A stretch of 64,000 nt of DNA from assembly GCA_024500155.1 (NCBI GenBank), contig CM044868.1:44056165-44120164 (forward strand). Reading direction: 5' to 3'. The notes below the pieces were generated by a model, which was not told where the DNA came from, did not search any database, and saw only the letters and a program-made list of their open reading frames with translations. Positions within the stretch are counted from its first letter, which is position 1, and every line of letters starts with the position of its first letter. The position numbers and the translations under genes are program-made. Of this stretch, positions 35,049 to 47,028 are shown piece by piece. This stretch comes from Chenopodium formosanum. Taxonomy: Eukaryota; Streptophyta; Magnoliopsida; Caryophyllales; Amaranthaceae.

Positions 35049-36035
35049 TTAACACTAAATCAAGATGAACGCAAAGAGGTAATTAACTTGCTTAGTGAAT
35101 TCGTTGATGTATTTGCTTGGTCATACCAAGATATGCCAGGAATTGACAAGGATATAGCTCAGCATACGATACCATTCATTCCAGATATGAAGCCTGTCAA
35201 ACAAAAGCAGTTGACCGCAGGTTTCATCAAAGTATCCAAGTATCCAGAATGGATAGCAAATGTGGTTCCAGTTCCAAAGAAGGATGGAAGGGTCAGAATG
35301 TGTGTTGATTATAGGGACCTCAATAAAGCAAGCTCAAAAGATGGGTTCCCTCTACCTCACATTGACATTCTGGTCGATAACACAGCAAACCATGCACTCC
35401 TATCGTTCATAGACGGCTACGCTGGATATAATCAAGTATTGATGGCTGAAGAAGATATGGAGAAAACCACATTCATCACACAATGGGGTACATATTGCTA
35501 TACGGTAATGCCATTCAGGTTGAAAAACGCGGGTGCCACCTACCAAAGAGCAACAACAACATTGTTTCATGATATGATGCACAAAGAGGTGGAGCTCTAT
35601 GTCGATGATATGATCGTTAAGTCTAAAGATCGCCCAGGCCACATCATTGCACTTCGCAAGTTCTTTGAAAGACTCCGCAAGTACAACATGAGATTAAATC
35701 AAGCAAAATGTGCATTCGAAGTCACGTTAGGCAAATTACTTGGATATGTGATTAGTTCTCGAGGGATTGAAATAGATCCCACAAAAGTAAAAGCGATCAT
35801 GGCCATGCGACCGCCTAAGAATGAGAAGGAGATTCGAGGTTTCATTGGAAGGTTGCAATATATAATTAAGTTCATATCAAAACTCACAGCGATATGTGAA
35901 CCTATATTCAAGAAGCTTATGAAAAATGTCCCAGTCACATGGGATGACGATTGCCAAAAAGCTTTCGACAAAATCAAAGAGTACCTGCCAAACCCACCCG
36001 TGTTAGCGCCAGCAATACCTGACTTTCCTCTTTGA
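35049..36035 (+). pseudogene. Tat copy 2: reverse transcriptase
   Basis: An almost intact frame. Motifs in order: KKDGRVRMCVDYRDLNKAS, PLPHIDILVDNTANHALLSF, TVMPFRLKNAGATYQRAT, and catalytic ELYVDDMIVKS (near 35600), then the thumb GKLLGYVISSRGIEIDPTK and FIGRLQYIIKFISKL. Six residues present in copy 3 near the N-terminus are missing because of an 18-bp deletion between repeated CAAACAAAAG. Ends at a TGA (36033) where copy 3 has CGA. The enzyme would copy element RNA into DNA. Confidence 0.9.
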
Positions 36036-36480
36036 CTCTACCTTACGGTCACAAGAGAAACAATGGGGGCAATGCTAGCACAAGAAATCAAAAGCAAGGA
36101 GAATGCAATTTACTACTTGAGCAAGAAGCTTCAAGGATACGAGACACGATACACACCACTTGAAAAGTTATGTCTCGCGCTTGTGTGGGCTCCGCAGAAA
36201 CTAAGACATTACATGCTCACTCATACAGTGCATGTCGTGTCCAAGATGGATCCTCTCAAATACTTGTTCGAAAAAGCAACACTCAATGGCAGATTATCAA
36301 GGTGGATAGTCAATCTTGCTCAGTTCGACTTGAAATTTGTACCACAAAAAGCCATCAATGGTTCTACGATTTCTGACTTCTTAGCAGACTTTCCGCTAGA
36401 AGAAGTTGAGAAAGAAGAAGATGAGTACGATTTCCCTGACAAAGATTTACTCATGACCGAAGATGATAGCTGGACGCTAT
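36036..36480 (+). pseudogene. Tat copy 2: RNase H (Gypsy type)
   Basis: In the same frame after the stop: TRETMGAMLAQEIKSKENAI, TPLEKLCLALVWAPQKLRHY, RLSRWIVNLAQFDLKFVPQK and DFLADFPLEE. This is the standard RNase H next to the RT. The frame is lost near 36475 because a 2-bp CT present in copy 3 is missing. Confidence 0.85.
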
Positions 36481-36895
36481 TTTGATGGAGCTTCAAACCA
36501 AAAAGGTTGTGGTGTAGGAGTCTTGCTTGTATCACCCAATGAAGAGCATATCCCAATTTCCATGAAGCTCGACTTTGATGTCACCAACAATGCCGCAGAA
36601 TATGAAGAATGTATTTTGGGGTTAGAAACAGCTGTCGCCTTGGGAATTAAGAAGCTCAAAATCTACAGTGATTATTCACTAATCATTAACCAAATCTCCA
36701 AGAGATGGAAGGTGAGAAGTGAAAGTCTCGCTACGTATCAAGCTCATTTAGAAACTCTCATGGAGCAACTAGATGAAGTGGAATATATATATTTGCCTAG
36801 AGAAGAAAACCAGCTCACCGACGCACTAGCTAAATTAGCATCAATAGTGCGAATTCCAACGGATACAATCAGAATGTCGTTGACCATAGAAATTA
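36470..36895 (+). pseudogene. Tat copy 2: second (archaeal-type-like) RNase H
   Basis: YFDGASNQKGCGVGVLLVSP, then AEYEECILGLETAVALGIKK, then a YSDYSLIINQ strand and TDALAKLAS. An extra RNase H between the first RNase H and integrase is the hallmark of the Tat lineage. Expected acidic positions are D in FDG, E in EYE, D in the YSD strand (normally GDS) and D in DALAKLA. It lies in a shifted frame; a second frameshift near 36893 returns to the original phase. Confidence 0.85.
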
Positions 36896-36899
36896 AAGA

Positions 36900-38213
36900 A
36901 GATATGAACCGGCTTATGTTCACTCACTTGATGATGAACAAGAATCGTAAGAAGAAGATGAAGAACCATGGTATACAGATATCCTTAATTATGTGACAAG
37001 AGGAGAATACCCTCCTAATACTGATAAAAGGGCACGCCGTGCTTTGAGGCTCCTGGCCTCACAGTATGTGCTCATCAGGGGAGAACTCCATAAGAGGACT
37101 ACAATGAGGAGGAATCTCTTATGCATAGCCAAGAAAGAAGCACACAGAACCATGGAAAACCTTCATGCCGGTATATGTGGAACGCACATGAATGCGAAGA
37201 TGTTAGTCCAAAAGATTAAACGACAAGGTTATTATTGGACTACTATGGAGAGAGATTGTCACGAATACGTCAAGAAATGTATGAAGTGTCAAGTCTACGC
37301 AAATTTACAGCACGTTCCACCTTCGCTTCTCTACACATATACTTCTCCATGGCCTTTCTCCACTTGGGGCATCGACATCATTGGAAAAATAACGCCACCA
37401 GGACAAGGGGGGCATGAATTCATCCTCGTAGCAATCGACTATTTCACCAAATGGGTCGAAGCTGCCTCATATGCTAAGCTAACGGCGAAACACGTAGCTC
37501 AATTCATTGAGAAAAATATCATATGCCGCTATGGGGTACCTCATGAGATGATCAGTGATAATGGAACGCATTTCCAAGCCGAATGCGCGGAATTATTACA
37601 AAAATATCATATCAAGCATCACACATCATCACCTTACATACCACAAACAAATGGTGCGGTCGAATCGGCCAACAAAAATGTAAAAACTATCATCGAAAAA
37701 ATGACAGAAAATTACAAAGATTGGCCAAGTAAGCTACATTTCGCCCTTTGGGGTTATCGAACCTCTAGTCGTACATCAACGGGGGCTACCCCTTTCTCTT
37801 TGGTCTATGGATTTGAAGTTGTACAACCAATATAACTCGAAATCCCTTCTCTCCGAATCGCGTTGGAAAGCCAACTCGATGAAGTCGACTGGATTAGAGC
37901 AAGATATGATGAACTAGTCTTACTTGATGAAAAACGCTTGGCAGCTTTGCATCATGTCCAAACCTACCAACAGTGTATAGCGCGACATTTCAATAAAAAA
38001 GTCAAGACTAGGAACATCAAAGAAGGTGACCTGGTGCTTAAAACACTCCGCAAAAATGTGTTGGATCCAAGAGGAAAATTCGGACCAAATTGGTCAGGTC
38101 CGTACATTGTTAAAGCCATCTTGTCAGGCGGAGCGGCACAATTGGTAGACATGGACGGTAACGGTTTCCACAATTTAACCAACTTGGATCAACTCAAGAA
38201 ATTCTATGCCTAG
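36900..38213 (+). pseudogene. Tat copy 2: integrase
   Basis: The HHCC zinc finger is visible (ENLHAGICGTHMNAKM...CHEYVKKCMKCQVYA, about 37160-37300). The catalytic core has D in STWGIDIIG, D in MISDNGTHFQAE and E in AVESANKNVK (D,D-35-E). Then FALWGYRTSSRTSTGATPF and a C-terminal domain with NIKEGDLVLK and FGPNWSGPYIV, ending DQLKKFYA. One stop (37833). Apart from that, this is the best-preserved integrase of the window. Confidence 0.9.
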
Positions 38214-38847
38214 TTGCATGGGTTCATGACCCAATAGAGCTACGTTTGGCCAGATTCCTTTTTAAGGATACGTAGGCAACCCCTCAAGGGGGCCCGGCCA
38301 CTTTAAAAAATAAAATCCTTCCTCCATCGATCAAGTATACGCGCAAGTTCAGCATTGCGTTACAACAAAACAGAGCCAAAAAAAAGGGAAGGGTTGCCGC
38401 GTCACGGGACAATCCATCGTGTCACGGCACATTCCACCGTGGCAAGGTGAAATTGCAAAAAACAAAAAATAAATAAAAAAAAGTTTGCTGCGCCACGAGA
38501 ATCTGTACCGTGTGACGGTAAATTTTCACCGTGGCGCGGTGGACCTGAAAAAAAAATGCCGTGACGCGGGAATTTCCAACGTGTCACGGAATTTTTTACC
38601 GTGGCACGGTGGAATTTCAGATTTTCCAATTTTTTTAGTGACGTAGTCTTTGCGAATTCAGTTATTTTCAATTTACCTTTGCGTCCGACTCCTTCCCTCG
38701 GATATAAAAAAAAATAAAAAATAAAAGTCATTGTAATTTTTTTTAAGGCGAAAATAAATATGCTATTATTATTGAAATAAATGTGACTACAATTATTGGC
38801 ATCATGCGCCTTATTTTAAAAAATCATAAAAGCAAAGCAATACTGAT
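38214..38847 (+). other. Tat copy 2: 3' non-coding region
   Basis: No coding on the sense strand. Starts with GGATACGTAGGCAACCCCTC (near 38265), the tail expected just after Gypsy pol. Then three short CCGTGNCACGG clusters (38397-38609) and AT-rich sequence up to the 3' end of antisense gene 1. Confidence 0.6.
38397..38609. repeat. CCGTGNCACGG array, downstream of pol
   Basis: Nine units in three groups of three (38397, about 38490 and about 38560 onward) with 20-21 bp steps inside groups. Typical units are CCGTGGCACGG and CCGTGTGACGG. Confidence 0.85.
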
Positions 38848-40305
38848 CTAATCCCTCTTCACTTTAGGAACGTCCTTCTCTTTTTCAACTAGGTCGGCCT
38901 TCACCATTAATGTGTCTTTTGTATCTCGAACTGTCACACCCCTAGTCGAACTTTCACCCCTTTCACCTTTCTTAAAATTATTTGGTTGCTTCTCTCTATA
39001 AACCATCTTCTCCTTACCCTTCCCTTTCACATAATAGGAGGCGCTTTCTTATTTCCAAGACGGCTCTTCACATCAGATTTGCGTGATCCGACTCGTTCCC
39101 TCCTACTTATAGGATTCAACCATGCCTTGTATGCACTAGATAAGGGAGGAGGAGCTTGGTTACTTGCAGAAACGGTCCACAAAGGTCTTCCAATCAAATA
39201 AGTCTCGATTTTTGAACGTTACTTTCATGCAACGATACTTCACGAGGACTATCGTTATAGCGTGGAACTACTTGTTCAAGTCCACACTGCCGCATCAATC
39301 GAGAAGGACAATAAAAAGTCAGTCTTGAGATACTAGGAACACGACAATACGTAGTATCATTCGTACCAACCATCCTAGTAAGCCTCAGCTCCACCAAGGC
39401 ACCACCCAACGAATGGAAAATTCTCTCTTTGCAACGTTCCAGTCTTCATACGACATGTTCACGGAGTAATTCTTCTTCATGCGGACTAGATCGTTAAGGC
39501 CATATTTTTCAATATCGTCGGGGGCTTCAAATAGTTTTAAACGCTCCATCAACCAAATTTGCGAAATTTTTTTTTACAGATTCCACCGTGACACGGCAGA
39601 GTTCAACGTGTCACGGCAGGGGGCCACCGTGACACGGTGCCTGTTTTATGTCACGGGGGCTACTCAGAGCGTGTTTTTACCTACAACAGTACTAGAGAGC
39701 CCTTCCTGATGGCTTTCCGGTCATCTTTTGCTTCGTCAAGGCCACGAAATGTTTCTCTAAGGCACGTAGGCATAGGAGACCTCCCAGATTTAACATGTTC
39801 AAGCACGGACGCTAGACAAGCATGTCCTACCCTACCGTTTGCAAATAAAAGCTTGCTAAACATGCAAAAAATATATGCCCTTCTACGGTATACATGATAA
39901 GACTCCGAGACAGGGCGATTAAAATATAAATTTGCAATTTTTTTCTAAGTCTACCTCATTACCACACACAATTCTATTTAAATCTGGATCTGTTAGATTC
40001 AGATGGCGTTCAAAGTCTTGGTAATAATACTCACGTAGGGTAGGCATGGCAATAAGATTTCTAGCAGGAAATCCAAAGATGGCACAGAATTCCTCCGGCA
40101 GGGGACAAATTTCATCATAATCAAATTTAAAACAATGTGTTTCTGGACTCCAATAGTCTAATGATGCCCTAAGAAAATCATGTTCTATCGCTACATGCCT
40201 CACGGCTAGTAAACCCCTGACATGAAACAATTCCAACTCTCTTTTGTCAGCATTGGTAAAAGAATAAGACCAGTCGCGCAGTGTATTATCAAAATTCTGA
40301 GACAT
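38848..40305 (-). pseudogene. Antisense gene 1 of Tat copy 2: plant-mobile-domain-like
   Basis: Opposite to pol. ATG at 40305; VRHVAIEHDFLRASLDYWSP and EICPLPEEFCAIFGFP are of the plant-mobile-domain (aminotransferase-like) type. A one-base gain in an A-run near 39944 shifts the frame to LLFANGRVGHACLASVLEHV. An intron-like gap (about 39680-39560) contains a CCGTGNCACGG array. QIWLMERL then resumes the fold, with another 5-bp frameshifting insertion near 39385. The C-terminus is Lys/Glu-rich and ends at 38848. Extra antisense genes are known in Tat elements (Grande is the classic case); function is unknown. Confidence 0.7.
39586..39657. repeat. CCGTGNCACGG array inside the intron-like gap of antisense gene 1
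   Basis: Four units (CCGTGACACGG, ACGTGTCACGG, CCGTGACACGG, TATGTCACGGG) at 20-21 bp steps. Confidence 0.85.
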
Positions 40306-40375
40306 TATTATTGAAATATGAAATTCTAATTATTTTGTGTTTCGTAATTATGCATATCACAAATATACTAGTCCT

Positions 40376-40385
40376 ATTTAATAGC
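40376..40385 (-). promoter_or_regulatory. TATA-like element of antisense gene 1
   Basis: Minus strand CTATTAAATAGG, 70 bp before the ATG at 40305 and about 70 bp downstream (in antisense direction) of the array at 40456-40546. Prediction from position and composition only. Confidence 0.4.
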
Positions 40386-40455
40386 AAAAACGCTCGAAAC
40401 TACTCAAAAATTATCTTTCTATAAGCGTAAACCACACCGTTGTATAATACACGCA

Positions 40456-40546
40456 CCGTGACACGGGAAGTTCCATCGTGTCACGGGAATTTGTGCCGCA
40501 ACACGACAGATCTTGCCGTGACACGGTGTACAGTGCCGTGTCGCGG
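40456..40546. repeat. CCGTGNCACGG array upstream of antisense gene 1
   Basis: Five 11-bp units start at 40456, 40476, 40496, 40516 and 40536, exactly 20 bp apart: CCGTGACACGG, TCGTGTCACGG, CCGCAACACGA, CCGTGACACGG and CCGTGTCGCGG. The 9-bp spacers are unrelated to each other. Confidence 0.95.
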
Positions 40547-41077
40547 CGCTCACGTGTTTTCTTTGTTTTATCTTTTCCTGTATCTATCCTGATTTTTTTT
40601 AGTATTTTATCTTCACCGTTTATTTTTCTGTTTTTCGAGAGTTTCATTCCTAATAAAATCCTCAACTTTTTTTTATTAATATTTTTATTTCTTTTTATTT
40701 TTATCATTTTATTTTTATTTATTTATTTATTATTTATTATTCATCGTTATTATTTATTATTTCTATTATTATTTTTCTTGGGGAGGTTAAAAAACCCCGT
40801 CCCATTTCCAAACATATTTATTTTGGAGTAGTTGTAAAACCTATTTAGATTTTTCTTTTCTTTTTTTTTTTCTTTTGGGGAAGGTCGGTACCCTCCACTT
40901 ACTCCACTTTTGTTTTTTGTCGCGTCATTAATAAATACACAACCACACACAATGAGTCTCAAACACACACTACACACAAACTAATAAATACATAAACTGT
41001 GAATAATGTACAAAATGAGTCATAATAAATAAGCAGCGTCAAGTGTCATCACAGTATGTACAAATAAAGACCCTCGG
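40547..41077. other. Spacer between the two antisense genes
   Basis: T-rich and AT-rich, ATTTATT runs (40680-40790), poly-T near 40855-40870. No coding recognised; probably the 3' untranslated part of antisense gene 2 and the 5' flank of antisense gene 1. Confidence 0.45.
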
Positions 41078-42180
41078 TCAAAAATCTGCAGAACTAGAAG
41101 AGTTAGGATCAGTGTCATCTCCGGCCTGTGAATATGGGAACGGTGAGCCAAAGAGTCCCGCCATCATCCGAGTACGAGGAGTAGTATCCCTACTAGTCCC
41201 TGTAACTCCAACAGCAGTCAAACTCAAAGCAGGACCCGTCCAACCGACAAACGGTGTAGACTGACTCAAAGAAATGGGAATCGTCGGTGGAGGCATCGTC
41301 CCATACACTAGAACTGAAAACAAGCCCGATACCGGTGGAGGAATCCCAGACGATAGAGCTGAAAATAAGCCAGGATCCACGGGAGTAAAAACTGGCCTAA
41401 ACACAGGCTGTGAAGGATGCGAAAACGTATGTCGCTGCCTCTGACCCTGACCCTGAAAGCGCTGGGAAGACTAAGGCTGCTGCCACTGAGCCTCCTAAAA
41501 CGACTAAGAAATCTGAGGATCCCGCGGAGACTGAGAATGCCGATGAACCACAGGAGATCGTCTACCTTGACTAGGCTCTCCCTCGTCCGAGCCTCTATGC
41601 CTCGAGCGCGAGCGGGACCTCCGTTGCTCCTGAAAGATACAAAAATCAAAAGACGTCAACAATGCAAAATAAAGAAAATGGTAGAAATGGGAAAAAAGGA
41701 ACATACCTCAAGAACATCGCCAAAACTGCTCCGACAACTTGCACCACGCCGAAGCTTGATGATGCAGTACTTTAGAGCGTCAACTAGCTTCATGAATCTC
41801 ATCATCTCCGGGCGGGTAGGCTGAGAACCAAACAGATAAAAATCAGTAACAAGAGGTGTTAAAAGGGATGAATAATGCATCAAAAACTTACCGGCTCAAA
41901 AACTTTTGACAGAGACTCCTACTGAAGAGTGGCATTTATGTCACTCTTTTATCCTTTTTCTCTAAGGATTCTCCCCTCATTTGCACTTGTTTGGCCCTTT
42001 TTCTAAGCATTTTTACTTAGTTTTGCTTCCTCTTTTCTTTCTCCTTTATCTTCCCTTTTCTTAGTCTTCTCGCTTTGTTTTTATCGTGATTTTCATGCTT
42101 ATGCTTTATAGGAACCATCGGGATTTTCAAGAGGAGGAAGCTAAGCTCAAGGGGAGCTGGAGGAAGTATGATTCAGAAGA

Positions 42181-42412
42181 GGTTCGGCCGAACCTCCAGA
42201 AAGTGTGGCCGAACCAAGGTGTGGCCGAACCTGCTCAGTGGTTCGGCCAAACGTCGAGGCAGGGACAAGATGCAATTTGGCAAATTTGCAGGAGTGGTCG
42301 AACCACAGGAGTTCAACTAGACCAGGATTAGGGAGGTTCGACCGAACCTACCCATGGTTCGGCCGAACCTACCCTGTAGTCCGGCCGAACCTTCCCATTG
42401 TTCGGTCGGACC
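42181..42412. repeat. 21-bp period GGTTCGGCCGAACC array upstream of TATA
   Basis: Perfect 14-bp palindromes GGTTCGGCCGAACC at 42181 and 42356, with variants at 42202, 42218, 42240, 42335 (GGTTCGACCGAACC), 42378 and 42399. Steps in the second block are 21, 22 and 21 bp. Confidence 0.95.
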
Positions 42413-42442
42413 ACTCCTTTTATCAGCTGGCTCTGTACGGAC

Positions 42443-42449
42443 TATATAA
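42443..42449 (+). promoter_or_regulatory. TATA box of 5' LTR
   Basis: CTATATAAG, 30 bp after the last array unit. Identical at 47568 in the 3' LTR. Confidence 0.65.
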
Positions 42450-43394
42450 GTTACATCTTAGAACGTTTTGAAAGAGTAGATTAACTTAGTTTTAATTTTT
42501 CTACATTTTTAGCTTAATCTAGAGAGAGAAACACTATTAGTCTTCATTGGTAGAGAGAGAAAGTGTGGTTTTCTTCATTGATGAACTTGGATTTTGAAGA
42601 AGGAGTTTCCTTTGTAGACCTTCATCTTCAATTAATGAGCAATCTCTTACTCTTTCTCTTTAACTTTGTTTTTTATTTTGCTTATTTGCTTTGATTTTTC
42701 TTCTTTGCTTAGATGCTTATTGATTTGATGATTGATATTGTTTTCAATATGATTTGTGAGTAGTCACCTAGCCAAGGGTGTGGGGATGGTGTAGTTGCTA
42801 ATTGTTCATGCTTATAATGTTGGGGTTATGTTAATGGTGATTAAAGTCTTTGTATGCTTGATATTCTTTGATCTTCTTGCAAGTGCACATTGTTAGTTAA
42901 TCAAAGATGAGTCTTTGCTAACAAGTAACGGAAGTTGACTTAGTTGAGATTCATTACTATAGATAATTCTTTATTTTTACCTTCTAATATATGGTTCTAG
43001 TGTGGAAAAATAGAGGCTATGTTAGGAGAAACCGATTAACCCCAGAAGGCTGTTAGATTGGGCCTTACTTCGGTATTTAAGCATGTTTAGTTTACTATTG
43101 ATTTGCTACTTTGTTATTGCATGATCAAGCGTCATCTTCACTTACCCATTTCCCTTGGTGCCTAATTATATTAATTTTAATCCATTTCGTTCTTAGTTTA
43201 ATCTCTTAGTTATTCACACTTCTTGTTCCGAGATAGCTTAGACCCTAGGTAATGAATACGGTGCTTAAGCAATTCTCTCTGTGGTTCGACCCCTATGCTT
43301 GCCTCATACTCGTATTAGGTTTGTTTAGGTTGTATAAATTGTATTTGATCTAGGGATAGACAATTGACGACGCGTTTACTCCTTTGACTCTTTA

Positions 43395-44653
43395 ATGGAA
43401 AGTGAGCTAAATGAGATATTCTTTTTGCATGCCACCGGACTTGATCACCCATCCGAAATGACCTCCTCTCATCGCATACCTTACAACGAGCAAGAGTGGT
43501 GGAGGAGTATCACCAACAAGGATAGGTTTCAAACTAATGCCTCAAAGGTCAACAATATCATTCACATAGCCTTGAGGTATTTTGTACGGCTTCTCCAATA
43601 TGCCGTGTTCTTTAAAGCAAACCTCGGCTCTATGGTAAAAGATGAGGTTGCTTGCCTATTCTTGGCCGATAACCCTCAGCGGCTCAAATTTCAATGCTCC
43701 TGCACCTTCATCCAACGGCTCTTGGATACTAGGGATAACCGTCTCGGTGATGAGATCTTTATGGGTGGCATGATTACTATCATTTCTCTTTCTTTGAAGA
43801 ATGGAGCATACAAAGATCAAATTGAATTGCTCCCACCCATGCACCTAACCCGAGAAGAGCTCACCGACGAGTTCCCTCCCTATGCTCTTTCCATAAGCGC
43901 CCTCCGTCACTGTTGCTTCCTCAACTACACCACTAGAAAGCGCCGATTCATCCTCTTGGTCGATAGGGAGATCGAATGGTGTGTCCTTCCGTACCCCAAC
44001 CTCACTACGGTGGACCACTCCGCTCCTCTCAAATAGAAGATCCCTCAGCAAAACATCCCCAATGAGCTGAGACGAACTAGAGCCCGGGGTGGAGTTCCTC
44101 AACCTCCGCTGGTCCTCCGTCAGGAGCAAATTGTTCCCCCCCTTAGCGGGGGAGGTGAGGCATCTTCCTCTTCTTCCATTCCTCCTTTTGATTTAAATGC
44201 CTTTCGTAGTACCCTCGATGATTCGAGACAATCAAGCTTCCATTGAACAATGGGGGTACTACGCGAGGGCAAATTATGACAATCTTGTGCAAGCGGGCAT
44301 TCAAGCGCCCTATGTGAACTACCCTTACCACCCTCCTCAAGAGGGTCCGGTCAATCATTGGGGACCCTATGACACTCAAAACCCCACCCCCCTTGCTACG
44401 CCTATTAGGAAGGTCCCATCGACCCTACCCAACGCGTTGGCACCCCACCATACGACCCCTATCGTCCGGGTGGGTGTGCTCCGGCTTATGACCCGGCATC
44501 CACATCTACCCCCACTCCTTTTGATGGTGGCTGGGGTGCCCAAGGGTGGCCCTATGAGCACTTTACCCAACCCTTCCACCCTTTCATGGACACTCCCGGG
44601 TTTGATCCTGATAACCCCCCTCAACCTAGGGGGCGAGGAGATGTTAACCAGTG
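43395..44653 (+). pseudogene. Athila ORF-1-like protein
   Basis: An open frame 43395-44036, then a stop, in-phase coding to about 44225 and two frameshifts to an end near 44653. The N-terminal 210 residues (EWWRSITNKDRF, LRYFVRLLQYAVFFKANLGS, KDEVACLFL, GGMITIISLSL) follow the pattern of the Athila ORF-1 family that lies between pol and the 3' LTR. The tail is Pro/Gly/aromatic-rich (GGWGAQGWPYEHF, PQPRGRGD). Biochemical role is unknown; an envelope-like position has been suggested for this ORF in Athila. Family match is by eye. Confidence 0.55.
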
Positions 44654-47028
44654 ATGAGGGTTCTTTTCCCTCCCCCCCGATCTTCTCGCTTATAACTTTT
44701 GCTCGAGACAAGCAAAACAATAGTGTGGGGGAGATGTCCTTTTGGTTGGTTGAAGTGTACATAAGAAGGTAGAGTGGTAGGGTAGTTGCTTGCACATAAG
44801 GAGGATAGTGAGGATAGTGGCCTTGTGGTATTGATGTGGCGTTGTGATGGTGGTGATGATGTTGGTGATGTTGTGATGGTGGTGATGATGTTGGTGATGT
44901 TTTGATGGTGATGTTATGAGATGGTGATGTTGTGATGATATTGATGTGGTGATGTGATGGTGATGATGATAATGTTTTATGATTATTTTTGCTGATTTCT
45001 GATGATTTTCTTTGATGATTCCTGAGTTTTTTGTAGGTGGAGATGCTCCCGAGAGAAAAATCCAAAATTCCCGAAAATCCAAATCCCCTTAATCCAAACT
45101 TTGTAGATAGCTTTTTATTTATTTATTTTTTCTTCTTTTTGTTTATTTCTTTAGTCTTTTTCTTTGTTTTCTAACCTTTTATTGTTTTGTTGTAGTTTCT
45201 TTTGTTTGGCTCACCTTTATTGAAGCTTGAAAGCGGAGATGAAGGACGTTAAGGAGTAACACTAGCTCCCTGGGTGAGATTGGATATATTACCTTGTCTT
45301 CTATTTCAAGCGGCATTCGGTGAGACCTTTCCTCTCTTTCTTTTTCTTTTTCTTTGAGTGCTTAGTTTAGGTCTAGTTTAGGAAGAGTTGAATGGTTCGA
45401 GGTTGATTGATTTTGGTTCTAAGGAACCTAGGATCGTTGATGTTGATATCAACGATCACTTGTATGTCGATTGGGATTTATTTGATTTACATGCCTCGAT
45501 TATGAACCTTTTTAATTTCTTCCTCTTTCTTGTGTGTTTTTCTTGTTCCCTTTTGTGTAACAAGCATGACTATGGCAAGTTGAAATATTTTTTATGTGGA
45601 TTTGCTCATTCATTTGGATTTGAGAATTTGTGTGCTTTTTTGATGACATGTCTTAGAATGCTTACCTTCCTAGTTGATGAGGGTTTTTACGGTTTGAGAA
45701 TGCTTAAGGTTGAATTAGACACATTATAAGCTAAGGTAGCCGGTTTAGAACTTTTGAGGACGTTTGAACCCCCCTAGTTCACGGGAAAGTGGTAAGATGG
45801 TGTTGCTCTCCATAGTGAATAGGATTCCCTTGGTTGGTATTTGCTTATTTTTATCCCGTGTGAGCGTCATTTGTTCTATCCTTCATCATTCTTGTGAGCG
45901 GCGCTTTGGATCCTTAACTATCCATGTCTTAATCTTTGTGTTGGTATTTAGCTCTCGAGATCGTGACCAAACAACTTTAAAGGAGGAAGAGGGCATTTCT
46001 TCTCATTTTTCTTTTTTTTTTCTTTGTGTTTTATTACAAATTTGGTTTTCATTTTTACATCTACCCACTTGCTAACCAATTTGGGCCTCATTCCCCTTTC
46101 TTGATCTAGCCATATTACAAACCTATCGGCCTATGTTCTACCAACTCTTGTAGTTAGTGAAGCATTGGCCTTTGAGGTTCGAATTTGAGAGTGTTGGTTT
46201 TAGGGCAAGAAAGTTGTGAATATTGGTTCAAGTGAGATTTTGAAAGTTGTTCATGAAAGAAAATATTTGCAAAAAGTTTGTGAGGAAGGATGCAACGTAT
46301 GAAGACCAAAAGAAAAAAAAAAGAGAAAAAGAATATAAAAAAAAAAGAAAGAAGAGTTGAAAAAAGAAAAGATAGAGAAAATGATGAGAGAAATGAAGTA
46401 ATGTTGTGAAATTTTGTATTGAAGGTTGCAATTTGAATTTAGGTTCAATTCTTAGGTTGTTCTTGAGAGATGGCCACTCTTTTGCTTCACTTAGGATTTG
46501 CCACCAAAATTTTCAAATTAATTCCCAACCTTAACCCCTAGCCATGACGTTACAACCCGGGTTAAGACCCTTGGACTTGGAGGAGTGCGGTCAAAGAACG
46601 GTGGAGGGAGATAGATTTCAACCCTATGGAGAGAGTGTGTATAGTTGAGATGTCGGGATAACCTTATGATTCCACATAAAATTTCTTTTTCCGGTTCTCT
46701 CGAGGAATCATGAGGAGCTAACTTGGGGATGATTTGAAGCTAGTAGAGAGAACGCGGACCGTCTTGTTGGGGCTAGGGCAGAGGATGAAATCATTAGTTC
46801 TCTACGTTTAGCTTAGGTTTGTCTCCTTCAACCATGAGCATCTTAGAACGTGTTCCCCCTCTTTGTGTTGAGAAAAGTAAGCATTCTTTGATTCATGTCC
46901 CTATGTTAGAGTCCATTTGGAGCATTTCCCATCGTGAAGCTTGATTGGTTTTCTTAACCCTTGTCATATTACGCTTGTTGTGTGTGTTATCTTTTTGTTT
47001 TAGTATTCCTTGCTTGAGGACAAGCAAA
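44654..47028 (+). other. 3' non-coding region of the Athila-type element
   Basis: A polypurine-like decoy (GACAAGCAAAACAATAGTGTGGGGG) near 44706-44732, a GATGGTGGT minisatellite (44820-44970), then AT-rich sequence. The frame 45388-45729 has a hydrophobic middle but no recognisable domain and no known homolog position, so I treat it as chance. Confidence 0.55.
44820..44970. repeat. GATGGTGGTGATGATGTTG minisatellite
   Basis: At least two near-exact copies of a roughly 45-bp unit made of GATG/GGTGATG/TTG blocks, with a looser continuation. His/Thr-rich minus-strand frames over it are artefacts. Confidence 0.8.

Larger units (their letters stand above)
41923..43389 (+). mobile_element. 5' LTR of the 41.9-48.5 kb element
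   Basis: Begins TGAAGAGTGGCATTTATG. Terminal bases read GACT where the 3' LTR has GTCA. Array 42181-42412 lies about 30 bp upstream of TATA (42443-42449). Short frames at 42086-42471 repeat exactly in the other LTR and are not genes. Confidence 0.9.

Noticed and set aside
35400..35977. Minus-strand frames opposite RT, also at 58387-58767 and 21374-21907
   Set aside because: Antisense shadows recurring in each Tat copy; they follow RT codon use and have no domain of their own.
42086..42471. Two open frames repeated at 47211-47596
   Set aside because: They lie in the LTRs over the palindromic array and repeat because the LTRs are duplicates.
44376..45082. Minus-strand His/Thr/Pro-rich frames
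   Set aside because: Produced by the GATGGTGGT minisatellite and the antisense of the ORF-1-like gene.
45388..45729. 113-residue frame with a hydrophobic middle in the Athila 3' region
   Set aside because: No recognisable domain and AT-rich sequence; chance open frame is the better reading.
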